Below are positions 22,546 to 33,465 of a stretch of 64,000 bases of DNA, piece by piece (within the stretch, counting starts at the first letter, position 1; the number at the start of each line of letters is the position of its first letter). The position numbers were made by a program, and so were the translations under genes. The notes under the pieces are model-generated. The model ran no database searches. It saw only the letters and a list, made by a program, of their open reading frames with translations, and had not been told where the DNA came from. Source of the stretch: Mucor racemosus (taxonomy: Eukaryota > Mucoromycota > Mucoromycetes > Mucorales > Mucoraceae); the NCBI GenBank assembly GCA_027405735.1, contig JAPEHQ010000014.1, positions 496,001 through 560,000 of the forward strand, given 5' to 3'.

Positions 22546-24094
22546 GTATGCTACTAGGGGAAAATACAACACCACTATAACAATAAAATCTGACCATGAG
22601 CATAATGAGCTGATTTTATAGGCACAAATTGGTTTACACATAAACATTGTGCCGTTCTCAAAATTCCATGCATTTTGTACTGCATTGGGTTTTTAAATTA
22701 CATTTGCTTTTATAAATATAGATTATAGACAACACAATTCAATACGCTGCTGATGTAGAGTAATACATTGAAGAGCCAATATATTTACAGTTATCGTCAT
22801 TTGTACAAATGTTTATACTGTAGCTATAATGTTTACTACAGCAACAATGGTTTTTGCTCAAGCATAAACTTAAATAACACTTACTGCTAAAATTTATATG
22901 TAACCCAAATCTAAGATTACTATAGATGTTACTTTATCACATATAAAATTTAAACAAATTAACCTTCTTTAAACTTACTACTTTAGTGTACGGATTGTCT
23001 GCTGTAACAAGATTTGTTTCCAAGCATAACTACGATCAAATTATGGTTATTACACAAGACATTAGATTATTCTCTTTTTTTTTTTGGCTTATATATCATT
23101 CGAAATTTTATCACTTTTCTGAAACATTTTGTGAATTTGTAGCTAGTTCTAGCTTTTTATTGAGTAGATAAAAATATCATTGCCTTCGATTTGATCTGGT
23201 AATCAAGAAATGCGTCCGACAATACAATAGTAAATAATGATATTTAATCTTACAACGCGGCGGTTAAATGAAAATATCAGTTTCTAATATAGATTGCTAC
23301 CTATATTAAAAACATTAATCCCTTATGTCAGTATGCGTATTCTGTTAAAGGAAAGAATACCAGCTTGATAGTCTGATATGCCTTATCAAACGATGAAAAT
23401 ATCCTTGGAATATCAAAACAAAAAGAGAGAAACAACAACCTTAGAAAAGGATTTTCAAGGCTTTACATTATTTAACGCAATTAAAAACCATGTTAAATTG
23501 CACATTTTATCAATTTAAAAGCAGCATTACAGCCCATGATCCATAAACTAAACAACATAGGAGGCAATATCTGTTATCATAGAAACATACATTCTTCTAC
23601 CAGAAACCCATCTGCCATATCATATAGTCATTAAAAAATTGGAAACGTGAGCCTGTAGAGCGACGCCATAATTGAGCATAGCAAGATCGAACGGCTACGT
23701 CTCTTATACAATGGTATATGTCTAAGTTTTAAATAAAAATGCTTTTTTTTTCAACTTTTCTTATATTTAACCATGTACGGTCTGAAAATTCAGTTTTTGT
23801 AGCGGACATTTTCAGGGCTCATTTTATCCTTACCCACACTCATGATTTTGATCCAAAATTAGAAAAATCAAATTTTGATACCAAAATCAACGTTTAAATA
23901 TACTGCATTGTGAGAGAAAATTGTACCCATAGCTAATACACATTTTATAAAAGCTTAATATTAAATGTTAATTATTGAAACTTTATACTTTTGGCCCAAA
24001 AACGGGTTTTTGGTTAAAGGATTTTTATGTAATATGTTGAAATAAAAATGTTTGTTATTTTTTATTGAGTGAGTAGAGCGCTAAATTCTGTATA

Positions 24095-24995
24095 ACGTGC
24101 CACCAGCTTTAAACCTGCACAAATTTTAACTTTTTTTAAGAGCTATCAACTCACCCAAAACTAACGATACAATAAAAAAAATCCATAACAATCATTATTT
24201 AAACCTTTGTAAACAATTGTTATGGCTCGAATACTTAATTTTACTATAAAATCATTCTGTTGATAGCCCTTGAAAATAGACGGTATTTCAAAATTTAAGC
24301 TGTGTGCTCTTAGGTGAGGGTAACTTTTGAAACAAGGATACTCTGTGACACATAACCTCCTTACCTTAAACCCAGCTTACGTAAGCAATGCGTGAAATCA
24401 GCATTTTCGCTATCAACTTTCCGAAAAATAAAGATATAATAAATCAGAGCCATAACAATCATTATTTAAACCTTTATGAACAATTATTATGACTTTAATA
24501 GTTATTTTTATTATAAAATCATTTTACTGATACCCAAAGTACCATTGCGAATGCAATTGGATCAAAATGTACTGTGGTGCTGCCAAGAGGGAAGCTCGTT
24601 TGCGATGTGACTATACATTCAAGTCTCTGGAGAAAAACATCCATTCTTTTCTGGATACCTCTGGTAACCTGACTCAAATCAGACATTATTTCAGAAGGTC
24701 GATGGACTACATCGAAGCTTATAGCAAATGTAGAGAAGTTGTCCAAGAAGTTAAGAAATTTGTCAAAAAAAATATTTATCTCACAGAAAATTTAGAATTC
24801 CTAAAGATTTGTTATAAAAATAAAATGTTTGTTTAAACTTATTATACTTCTCAATCTCTCAAATAACAAATGAGCTACATTATCTGCCATGAGATGCCTC
24901 CAAAAAAAATATATATATTGAAATGACGGAGTTCCAAAATAAATAAAAATTGAAACAAAATTAAAGTTTACACAGATTTAAAGCTGGTGGCACGT
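24095..24995 (+). mobile_element. 901-bp TA-flanked element (Tc1/mariner type), internally deleted
   Basis: Terminal inverted repeats read ACGTGCCACCAGCTTTAAA at both ends, with TA on each side. Sister copies have the uninterrupted sequence CTGTATATGTGTAT, so TA is the target duplication. Inside are two similar segments around CCATAACAATCATTATTTAAACC (at 24200 and 24455, read in part). An 89-codon frame at 24567-24836 is listed separately. Too short for a complete transposase. Confidence 0.85.
24567..24836 (+). pseudogene. Transposase C-terminal remnant inside the 901-bp element
   Basis: An 89-aa frame beginning CGAAKREARLRCDYTF and containing IRHYFRRSMDYIEAYSKC and VKKFVKK. This resembles C-terminal tails of transposon proteins that recur in Mucorales genomes, from memory and not checked. 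It lacks any DDE core, so it is a remnant and not an active enzyme. Confidence 0.45.
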
Positions 24996-25335
24996 TATGT
25001 GTATATTTTTTATTTTTATAATTTGTAGTATAATTAACTCTAGATTTGCAAAATCAGAAAAAAAATTTAAAAAATGTCAAAATTGATGATCTGGACAAGA
25101 ATAATTTTTGAAATTAATATTCCGCTTATAGGCCTTGTGAGTCTTAAAAATAAGAGATTTTATAATACTGGAAAACTTTTTCAAGAATTGACAGTTCTAT
25201 ACCCACTTGATTCAAGCTTATTACTGTAAATCTTTATTCCTGTTAATATTATGTAGTAGTTTGTGTGATAATAATATAGTCTTACTTTACAATTGTTGCG
25301 CTAGAGGTGGTTTACATTGAGTTTTAGTCTTATTT

Positions 25336-25790
25336 CTCCAATACCATAAAAATAAACATGGCCAGCATTCGAACCTATTGCCGCCTTTTTACCCTCTTTA
25401 TCCCAAGCCAACTAATTCAATACTTTACCAGAATTAACTTCAGTACTTACAAATGGTTCCTCGGTATTTTCATTCAAATTCCATAAATTAAATTGACTTG
25501 TTCCGTCTACAGTAGTATCAAGTGTATTATCAGCCCGCCTTATGGTAAATGTTAATCTAAAATCAGAAACATACCATTGTTATTGTTTTAAGCTATTATG
25601 AAAAGCTTGATTTTTAATAATATAGCAATCAAATAAAAACCAAGATGATACTGATAGCATATAGTGAGTATTTAAACCTACGTTTGATGAAGTATTATGC
25701 TTTTAAGCCCTTTTAAAAATCTTGAGGCAAACACAACATCTTGGTCCTGTAATTCCTATTCATCAGAATTTTGCAATTTTCACTACACGA
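25336..25790 (-). pseudogene. Dynein intermediate chain fragment, copy in arm C
   Basis: On the minus strand the frame reads GHVYFYGIGE at the junction with the element body, preceded upstream by ALN-LAWDKEGKKAAI-like sequence and DGTSQFNLWNLNENTEEPF. These are the final WD repeats of dynein intermediate chain. This copy lacks the MITE present in arm B and is the best-preserved piece near GIGE. Stops and missing sequence make it non-functional. Confidence 0.65.
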
Positions 25791-25847
25791 TGAATGCACC
25801 TTTTATCAATCTTGACCTCGATATACATAGGGTATCAGTTTTTACCA

Positions 25848-28176
25848 GTTGTATATTCTCTGACTTGTGATAATTGACTCGGGCATTGGACGCTCGACCA
25901 TAATAAGAGATATAATCTTAAATTGCTTGCAATTCTTCAGTGTTATTGACGATAACTAACAAATCATTGGCATACGCCAGTAACTTGATAGGCGGAGGCG
26001 CCGCCACCACTTGTAGAGGGCAGCTTGGATTGACAGCCTTCGTATTAAGGGTATACCCTTTGATGGTTCGATCATTGATGATAGCCAGTAGCAGTGGCTC
26101 CAAGGCAACGTTAAAGAGAACAGGCAAAATGAAATCACCTTGGCGAAGGCCACGCTGCTGAGCAACCGTATCAGTCATAAAGCCATTCATATTGATGACA
26201 ATTTTACTCTAAAAAAACAAACTTTTAATACTATGGATGAAGGTTGAAGGAACCCAAGCTTGCTGAGAACTTTACAGATGTAGGTTTTGTTTACATAATT
26301 ATATGCTTTTGCACTATCCACCGCGACACTAATAACTCAATTGAAATGTAGTTTGGCATCTTCCATAAGGAGTTTCAGTGCCAGTCCATGGTTACCGATG
26401 AATCTGTTAGGCATAAAGCCAGCCTGATGTTGAGTAATAACATTGTTGGCAGCACCAATCATCCGTGAATTCAAAATCCTAGTAAAACCCTTGCAGTCAG
26501 TATTAATCAGCGAAATAGGTCTCCAGTTAGCAAGGTTCCATAAGTCGCCTTTCCTTGGAAGAAGAACAATATATGTTTCCTGTCAGGAAGATGGAAAACC
26601 CCCAAGATTAAGGGCATCATTGTAAACAGCAATAACCAATTATTCTTTACAATCCGGATGGGCCAAGATTAACCGAAGGATAGGGTAAGGTAGCCCGTTC
26701 CGCTCAGGGCTGCTGAACTTGGGGCATCGAGTGGCAGATTGTAGAATGTCTTCAATATCAATTCCAGAAATAATGTATTCAGCGTCATCCACCGAAATAG
26801 TGTGCTGAATTCCTCGGAGCAACTTTTCCATTGAGTATCTATGAGTTGGTTCAGGAGAATATAGGACATCATAGAAGGAATGAACAGCATCTAGCTTGTC
26901 CGTCGTAGTTGAGCAAGGGACGTTGGATGTTGGGTGTGTTATGGTGTTAAAATTCCGCTGGGCCAACCGAAGTTCTGCAGTCTTTCTGCAGTCTTTTTGA
27001 GGAAGCCGGCCAAATTTTCATTGTTGTCCAGCCATTTTTTACCAGCTTTCAAAGTTGCATTCATAGCAATCTCATGTTCACGTTGGGCGATGGAGTGTTC
27101 AATACGCGGTAATTGAGCCTAAAGAGCCTTTTGGTCATCCTTTAATTGACGTATAAGATGATTCCTTAAACTTTGAAGGTCTTTGAGACGCTCACGTCGC
27201 CAAGAAGAACGATTGCTGCAATAAGCTTTGGTAAGTTGCTTAATATACCCTTTTAGACAATCCCACTTAATCTGGATACTATCTGAGGAATTAGCAAGAA
27301 TGTTATGCATAAAGTATCGAATACCCGAATTGATTTTCTTGACATAGGACTTGTGGTGAACCAAGTTTGGATTTGCTCGCCATAGTCCTTTACCAGTGTT
27401 AGATACCTGGAGACGAAACCGTACTGTCAACAAGTCGTGATCCGTCCATGTATTGGATGTATATTTAAGGTTATTGTCAAAATATAAATTCTTCAGTTGG
27501 CTGCCGACCATGATGTAATCGAGGGTTTTGATGACTTTACCCCGTCTAAAAGTAGGTAATGTCACAAAAAAAGTATCGCTGTAGTTGTTGTTGCAATCAT
27601 GGAGGAAAGTATCCGTGAAAGAGATACAAATTATGTAGGTTGTTTACTTGTGCGTTACCAGGTAAACGTAAATCATATTGAAAGTTGAAGTCTCCAGCTA
27701 GTATTAAACGTTCCAAACTATCGGAATAGGAGTCAAGAGATTTGATACTGTATATAATCAATTAACTTGTTGTAAAAAATGGTTCTATTTTGAAGTGAAT
27801 CCGCAGGAGCATAAATATTGAGAATATAAATGGGCAATAAATTCGGTACAGTTAACTTTGCTAAAATAATTCTATCATTATCAGATATGTGAATCTTCTC
27901 CATACTAATATTTTTGTTGAAGTTGAGTAATCGACATTTTGATGACCATATACTTTGAAGGGATTGGAATTTTTGATTGAGCATTGCAATCCGATCGTTC
28001 AAATTAAGAGAGGGAATATTGGTTCCTTCGCAAGCAAAGATGTCTAAATCTTGCCCCCTTAAATGCCGAATAAAGGAATCGGATAATTGACGATTGTTAG
28101 TTTTGATTAAATATCGACAATTAAGTGATTCAAATTTTATATGTAAGGATTTACAATAATTATTGTGATTACTCAT
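25848..28176 (-). pseudogene. LINE ORF2: endonuclease and partial reverse transcriptase
   Basis: Starts 5 bp after the ORF1 stop. The endonuclease part shows LDIFACEG, LNIYAPADS, LAGDFNFQYD, TLDYIMVG and WTDHDLLTV, the APE-type catalytic series, broken by stops near 27730 and 27600. Reverse transcriptase pieces follow: ERNGLPYPILRL, RGLRQGDFILPVLFNVALEP and LLAYANDLLV. The last is the catalytic YADD box with the first Asp changed to Asn (YAND), which would abolish polymerisation. The sequence ends shortly after, within the palm/thumb region. Confidence 0.85.
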
Positions 28177-28181
28177 AATAA

Positions 28182-29678
28182 TTATTTACGGGAAGCAGGG
28201 TTGGTAGATTGCTTCTTCATCACAGCAGATCCACCAGCGCGGGATCGAATAAAAATTTGTACTAGATGATCCTTGTCATTTGACTTGACAGCTTTCATCT
28301 TTATCGACTTCCTAAGATGAGTCCTCAATTTGCATTTCATTGCTTTAACCAAATTTTCCGGAGGAATTTCCGTAGCTTTAGCCTCCTTTTCTGTCTCGGC
28401 CATATCCACATCGAGTTCATCATCATCCTCATCGCCCTCAGAATCTGCTGACATCTCAGCATTTGACTCATCTTTCGATGACTGATTTGATATCTCGTCA
28501 TGATCAGTTGTTGTTTCAATACTCTTATTGGAATCCTCATCTACGATATGTGGATCCTGATTAGTGATTGAAGTATCTTTTTTGGTAGTTGTTACATCTG
28601 GAACTGAGTTAGTTAATGTGGGAGCAACTGGTATCAAAACTACTATTGTTGCCTCTGAAAGAACTTCCTTTTCAGTGGATGCCTGTTGCGCGGGCTTAGG
28701 TTTAGCGGGTGTAGTATTGGGGGCAACTAACTTATTTGTGGTTGCCTGTTGGTTTGGTGATATATGATGGGAATTCAATTTAGCAGATTTCTTTCTCTGG
28801 TTCCACCAAGCATCTGGACATTTAGCTTGTAAGTGATCGGGTTTATTACAAATGAAGCAGCTTTTGAATCTCTGGCCCATAACTGGAGGATACTTGCCAA
28901 AAACATGGTCATTGACATGGCAACGATTAAAGATAGGTTTCATGCCTGTAAAAGTAAGCTTCAAGGTTTCTTTGAGTTCCCAGGAGTCAATCTGAGGTAC
29001 CAGTTTCTCATAGGATTTACCCGAAAGACGATTTAAGGTAACAGATCCTCTGCCAGTAAAGAAATGGCTGTGAGTAGTGCAAAGTAGACCCATTTCCAGA
29101 ATCTCCCCGTATTTAACAAAGATTTTTGACATTTCAGCTTTCAAAATCTCTTCATAATCATAAGGTAAATTGTTAATGCTAACCCTAACAATGGTAGTGT
29201 CCTTAGGAAAGGTACGACTAACAATGAATTTCTTTCCTTTATACTGAAAATTTTTTTTCAAAGCTGCCTCTCTAGCTACAGCTGTACGAAAATTAACTTC
29301 GAAATATTTAGAATCTTTGTTGAAATTTCGAGTGCGATGGCCTCAGGCTTCAGGATATTGTGCTCGAAGTAAGGCACCCAAATTCTTGAAGTTAACTTGG
29401 GTATCTATAAATTGAGCCGCAGAAACAACAATAGAATGTTTGTCCCTAGTTTGAATAAAAAATTGACCACCCTCAGTAAGTTGGACGAGTTTCCCTGAGG
29501 TTTGAGTGTTTAATTCGAAGGTTTCCCGGGTTTGATCATTCTTCAGAATCTGTGCATATGATCGCATTGGATCCTTTAATTTGCTTGGATTATGTCGAGA
29601 ATCTTTGGTGCCTTCACCAATCAGATCCTCGCCTTTAGACAATGTTTGTTTATTTGAAAGAGCCATAGATATCTGCAT
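28182..29678 (-). pseudogene. LINE ORF1 with CCHC zinc knuckle, one nonsense codon
   Basis: A 499-codon frame interrupted by a single TGA at 29343-29345; both halves are in the same frame. The second half has an RNA-recognition-like region (TTIVRVSINNLPYDYEEIL) and a zinc knuckle CFICNKPDHLQAKCP, then an acidic, Ser/Thr-rich tail. ORF1 proteins of this kind coat the element RNA. The gene is otherwise well preserved, so the element is not very old. Confidence 0.8.
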
Positions 29679-29700
29679 TTAACACTGGTGGATTGGAAAG

Positions 29701-30604
29701 TTGGTATCTGTTTTTGGTTTGATCAATAATGCTTATTATTTTGATTTTCCAGTATAATTATAGGTGTTTATACTTCTAAAAACTGAATTTCCAACTGCAA
29801 CTGCATCTGTTGAATATCACTTGCGTTTCTATGCGTTGTAGCTGATATTACACTATCTCACATTTTGATAAAGATTGCTTTACATTCATCCATATTCAGT
29901 TTTTGTGTTATACAGCTTAATATCAACGTACTAATATTGAGTTTTGTTTATATCCATTACAAATTAGCATTTTTTTCAGATAATATCTATTACCAATTTC
30001 TGGCAAGCTCTACTATTATTTCCAAAAAAAAAATACACCTTAATTTGCTGCATTTCCCAAAATAGTGAAAAAAAACTGACAAATACATGTTCAAAAGTAC
30101 GGGGGTTAAAATTGTATAACAAAGGAGAGTGGCATGCTTAATGGGTAGAGCATGCGCTACAAATATAGTGCGAGACACATATTCGTGAGTTCAAACCTGC
30201 CAAAGGGGAAGCCCTTTGGTATTAGGATATAAATTTCGAAAGAAAATCTCCAATGATCTTGTTTCTCATCAAATACTGTATAACCCTCCTTTTCTTTTTT
30301 TAGTAAATTTTGCATAAGTCTAGCAATTTTTTTCCTTTTCATTAATGCATATGATATGTATACTAGTAAATTTGGCTGGCAAAACCCGGCTCGACACCAA
30401 TACTACCAGCATTCATGAGTCATTGTACGTTCAGCCAGTTCGAGCAACAAGTTGGTTACCTGCTACTTACACCTACTAATATCAGCATGCCCGTCAGTTC
30501 TTCTCAATGAATATGAATCCAAATGACCTCCCGTTGCAATGGCAAGTACTTCTAACGCTGATCCGCTGAATTTCAAAAGGTGTAGCCTTGTTGTATATAT
30601 TTTA
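29701..30604. other. Spacer between LINE and copy D
   Basis: No supported gene. It probably includes the LINE 5' untranslated region. At 30128-30215 there is a tRNA-like or SINE-like stretch with a possible A box (TGGCATGCTTAATGGG) and B box-like GAGTTCAAACC, but no complete cloverleaf could be folded by eye. Confidence 0.3.
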
Positions 30605-31110
30605 AGGTTTGATGAATAATACTTAAAAAGAATACAATAATTAAAAGATAATGAGTAATGAATCAGTCCTTCAATTGCATAATAAAAACAAGGTATCGTT
30701 AATTTAGATTTAAAAGTATGGCGTTTTATATTAATGTGACATTAAGATCCTGAGATGTAATTTAAAGCACTATTGAACCATTAGATCTGTTGTTTGATAG
30801 TAATCTATGGATTGAGATGAATCAATAATAATTTAACCGCTATTGCAGAGCTTGTAAATTACCTTGTTTCAATGCTGCGCTAAATGTACTTGGATGTTGA
30901 TTTGATAGCTACTTGGTTAATTTACCGCTGGGATGAAATAATATGGTATCATAATTGAGGTCCAAGCGTTCTTGGTAATTATTGGGTTAAACTTAGTACG
31001 CTAGGAGGTTTTTACTGTATATCTGATATCAAGACTTTGAACTTCAATACATGTCGTAGTCAATAGATTGTAAGATGTATTGATACCGTAGAAGGTGAAA
31101 CAGTAACATA
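30605..31110 (+). repeat. Centre repeat of the composite element, copy 2
   Basis: Matches 22060-22545 over its whole length, including GATCCTGAGATGTAA, CCGCTGGGATGAAATAAT and CAATACATGTCGTAGTCAATAG. Here it is followed by about 390 bp of different sequence before the arm proper, whereas in copy C only about 50 bp intervene. Confidence 0.7.
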
Positions 31111-31595
31111 ATATGATACTTGGTGGTATACAACATAGTATATGATTCATATTTTTGCCAATGGTCACTCTTCCAAAAAAAAAAAGTCGAACAATTTCCG
31201 GAAGCGGCCATCTAATAATATTTCCAAGCTTTAAATCTCTAGAAAAAATCACCGGACAGCCCGGACGCGGTTTTTTAAATATTCCAAGCAGCTATAAGAT
31301 GCACGTATGGAAATTTTATACAAAAATTAAGGTTCGACTGTATTGCAATTAATTACTCAAAGGTTTATTTTAAGTAAAGCATAAATGCAACCTACAACAT
31401 TATTAGCCTAATAATGGATTTAACTTAAGTATAAGATGATACAACCAGATTCGAACAAAGTCCATAAAATCACAAATTTAAAGAATTTATATATAAAAGC
31501 ACTACGGACAACCTGTGCTGCACAAGATGCTTCTGTTGTGCCCAGGTGGGTTGCATGCTATAGCCTGATGAGTTGTTGCGTCTACTGAATAATGG

Positions 31596-31784
31596 CTAAA
31601 AAGATAACAAGATGCACATGGGCAAAACAAAAGAAACCGCAAACGAGCATAACAAAAAGCCTGTATGTGTAGAATTATAAATTTTGTCCGTATGCATGAC
31701 ATTAATCCCGTGTGTGCATAATAGTAGAATTACCCATAAGCATATCACTATCCTTATTTGTGCATAATAATAAAATCTGGCCAT
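31596..31784 (-). other. Conserved hydrophobic open frame in copy D
   Basis: A 62-codon frame with RFYYYAQIRIVICLWVILLL and AVSFVLPMCILLSF. It is alignable with the frame at 39138-39323 in an inverted copy, which keeps the same start-to-end reading including HTDKI. The content is membrane-like. I do not recognise it. It may be a decayed gene piece carried by the element or a chance frame. Confidence 0.3.
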
Positions 31785-32040
31785 AAAAATAATGAGCTGA
31801 CCGTATGACCAAAAATTGGTTTGTACATGAGCATCGTGCCGTTCTCAAAATTCCATTGCATTTTTTACTGGAATGGGTTTTTAAATTACATTCGCTTTTA
31901 TTAAAATAGATTATAGATGACAATACTACAATTCAATACGTTGTTAATAATGTAGAGCAATACATATAAGAACCAATATATTTACGATTATCATCATTTG
32001 TAAATATGTCTATAATAGCTTTAATGTTTACAGCAACAAT

Positions 32041-32190
32041 CACTATGAAGAAAAAATCCCTTAATTCTCTTAATTATGCCACATTAAGGAAAATAAGATA
32101 ATTTTCACTGCTTATTTTTTTTTTAAATTTTGTCTTATTTTCCTTAATGTGGCATAATTAAGAGAATTAAGGAATTTTTTCTTCATAGTG
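32041..32190. mobile_element. CACTA-like MITE, 150 bp, copy 2
   Basis: Almost identical to the copy at 19687. Flanked by AAT on both sides. The homologous site in copy C (CAGCAACAATGGTTTTTGC) has a single AAT and no insertion, proving a 3-bp target duplication. The arms are about 60 bp and nearly perfect complements, so the transcript would fold into a long hairpin. Confidence 0.9.
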
Positions 32191-32636
32191 AATGGTTTTT
32201 GCTCGAGCATAAACTTAAATAACACTTACTGCTTAAATTTATTTGCAAGAAAAACTTAAAATTATAGATATTACGATGTTACTTTATCACACTTAAAATT
32301 TAAACAAATTAGCCTTCTTTGAACTTCCTATTCCAATTTACGATTGTCAGCTATAAAAATATTTGTTTTCAAATATGGCAACGATCAGCACATCATCACT
32401 ATGATTATTAGGCAAAACATTAGTTTAAACGTTTTATTTTGTTCCTATATCATTTGAAATTTTATTACTTTTCTGGAACATTTCGTGGGTTTGTGGCCAG
32501 TTCTAGCTTTTTATTGAGTAAACTTAAATATAATTGCCTTTGATTTGATCTGGTAATCACGAAATACGTCCAACGATACGGTAGTACATAATGTTATTTG
32601 ATCTTAGAATGCAGTTAATTATAAATAAAATATTAG

Positions 32637-33035
32637 TGTCATGAACCTGTCAAGCTTAATCTATTATTATACTACTATCCTAAACATATCACACATTACT
32701 ACCTTATCCGAATTGCATATCAATCTCCAGCATATGCAAGGCATTCTATTACTACCCGCACTGCGGCACAACCAATGACCACGTTACAATATCAACTTAC
32801 TCGCATTCAAGTTATAGAGTAATTCATTAACACTGTGTCCCTGAAGTCTAGTTCATGAAGGGAACTAGACTCTTGAATAATTTAGTATAAATGACCATCT
32901 TATTTTCATAATTCCTTTTATTTCTTCGTCAGTTCTCCTCATCATTTCTCTTATTATATATTCTGAAATAAACCTTAACATAACACATAAGTCTTTGTCT
33001 GTGTCCCTTGCCCCTTATATAATATAACCCTGATA
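32637..33035 (+). mobile_element. 399-bp solo-LTR-like insertion
   Basis: Flanked by ATTAG on both sides (32632-32636 and 33036-33040). Arm B has the uninterrupted site. It begins TGTCATGAACC and ends CCCTGATA, close to the TG...CA rule with a changed last base. It contains a TATA-like TAGTATAAAT and an AATAAA-like signal in the second half, as LTR promoters and polyadenylation regions do. No internal coding region, so a solo LTR is the best reading. Confidence 0.65.
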
Positions 33036-33174
33036 ATTAGCCTCTAATATAACGACTGCTACCTATCTTAAAAACATTAGTCCCTTATGATAGCATGCGT
33101 ATTCAAATACAAGAAAAGAATACCAGCTTGATAATAGTCTGATATGCCTTATCAAACGGTGAATATATTCTTGG

Positions 33175-33465
33175 TGATCTATCAGAGTTAGGAGTTACCG
33201 AATTACCAACTTAGAACATCTGTCAAACCATGATGTTCAACATGCGAATCAAGTAAGGTTACATTTCATGACTCCAATATTACTACTGAAACATAACATA
33301 TTATATCCATACACATTAATAATAATTTCTATTGTCACATCTAATAGGCCCCTGTCCATTAGATAGGATTACACAATCCCAATAACTATACAAACCCATA
33401 TTTTATTCATTGTAATAAACGGTACTTTTTACGTTGATTTTAATTTACAAACTCTCGATCAATCA
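33175..33465 (+). mobile_element. 291-bp solo-LTR-like insertion, copy in D
   Basis: Same sequence, same target (CTTGG duplicated) and same location within the host repeat as at 20895-21185. It must have inserted once in a common ancestor of copies B and D, before they separated. Copies A and C show the uninterrupted CTTGGAATAT site. Confidence 0.7.

Larger units (their letters stand above)
19200..25843. mobile_element. Composite 6.6-kb inverted-repeat element with dynein fragments (arms B and C)
   Basis: The left arm (about 19200-21890) and right arm (about 22690-25843) are inverted copies of each other. Both outer ends read AAAAACTGATACCC inward, and both carry, from outside in, a decayed dynein intermediate chain piece, a 1.2-1.5-kb non-coding body and a left segment shared with the transposon at the window's left edge. 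About 800 bp of centre separates the arms. Internal insertions differ: a CACTA-like MITE and a solo LTR in the left arm, a 901-bp TA-flanked element in the right. No transposase is encoded, so it would depend on another copy. Target duplication at the outer ends is not clear. It may be one element or two copies joined head to head. Confidence 0.6.
25848..29700 (-). mobile_element. LINE (L1-like non-LTR retrotransposon), broken and 3'-truncated
   Basis: Two consecutive frames in the order of L1-like elements: ORF1 with a CCHC zinc knuckle (28182-29678) and ORF2 with an AP endonuclease then reverse transcriptase (about 25848-28176). The coding sequence stops abruptly at about 25848, right at the outer terminus of the composite element, and the rest of the reverse transcriptase and the 3' end are missing. 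LINEs are usually truncated at the 5' end, so the 3' loss suggests the composite element inserted into it or a rearrangement. Several frameshifts and stops make it inactive. Confidence 0.85.

Noticed and set aside
31130..31350. Possible terminal repeat of a further Tc1-like element (CCGGACAGCCCGGACGCGG region)
   Set aside because: No matching inverted end or TA duplication could be found nearby.
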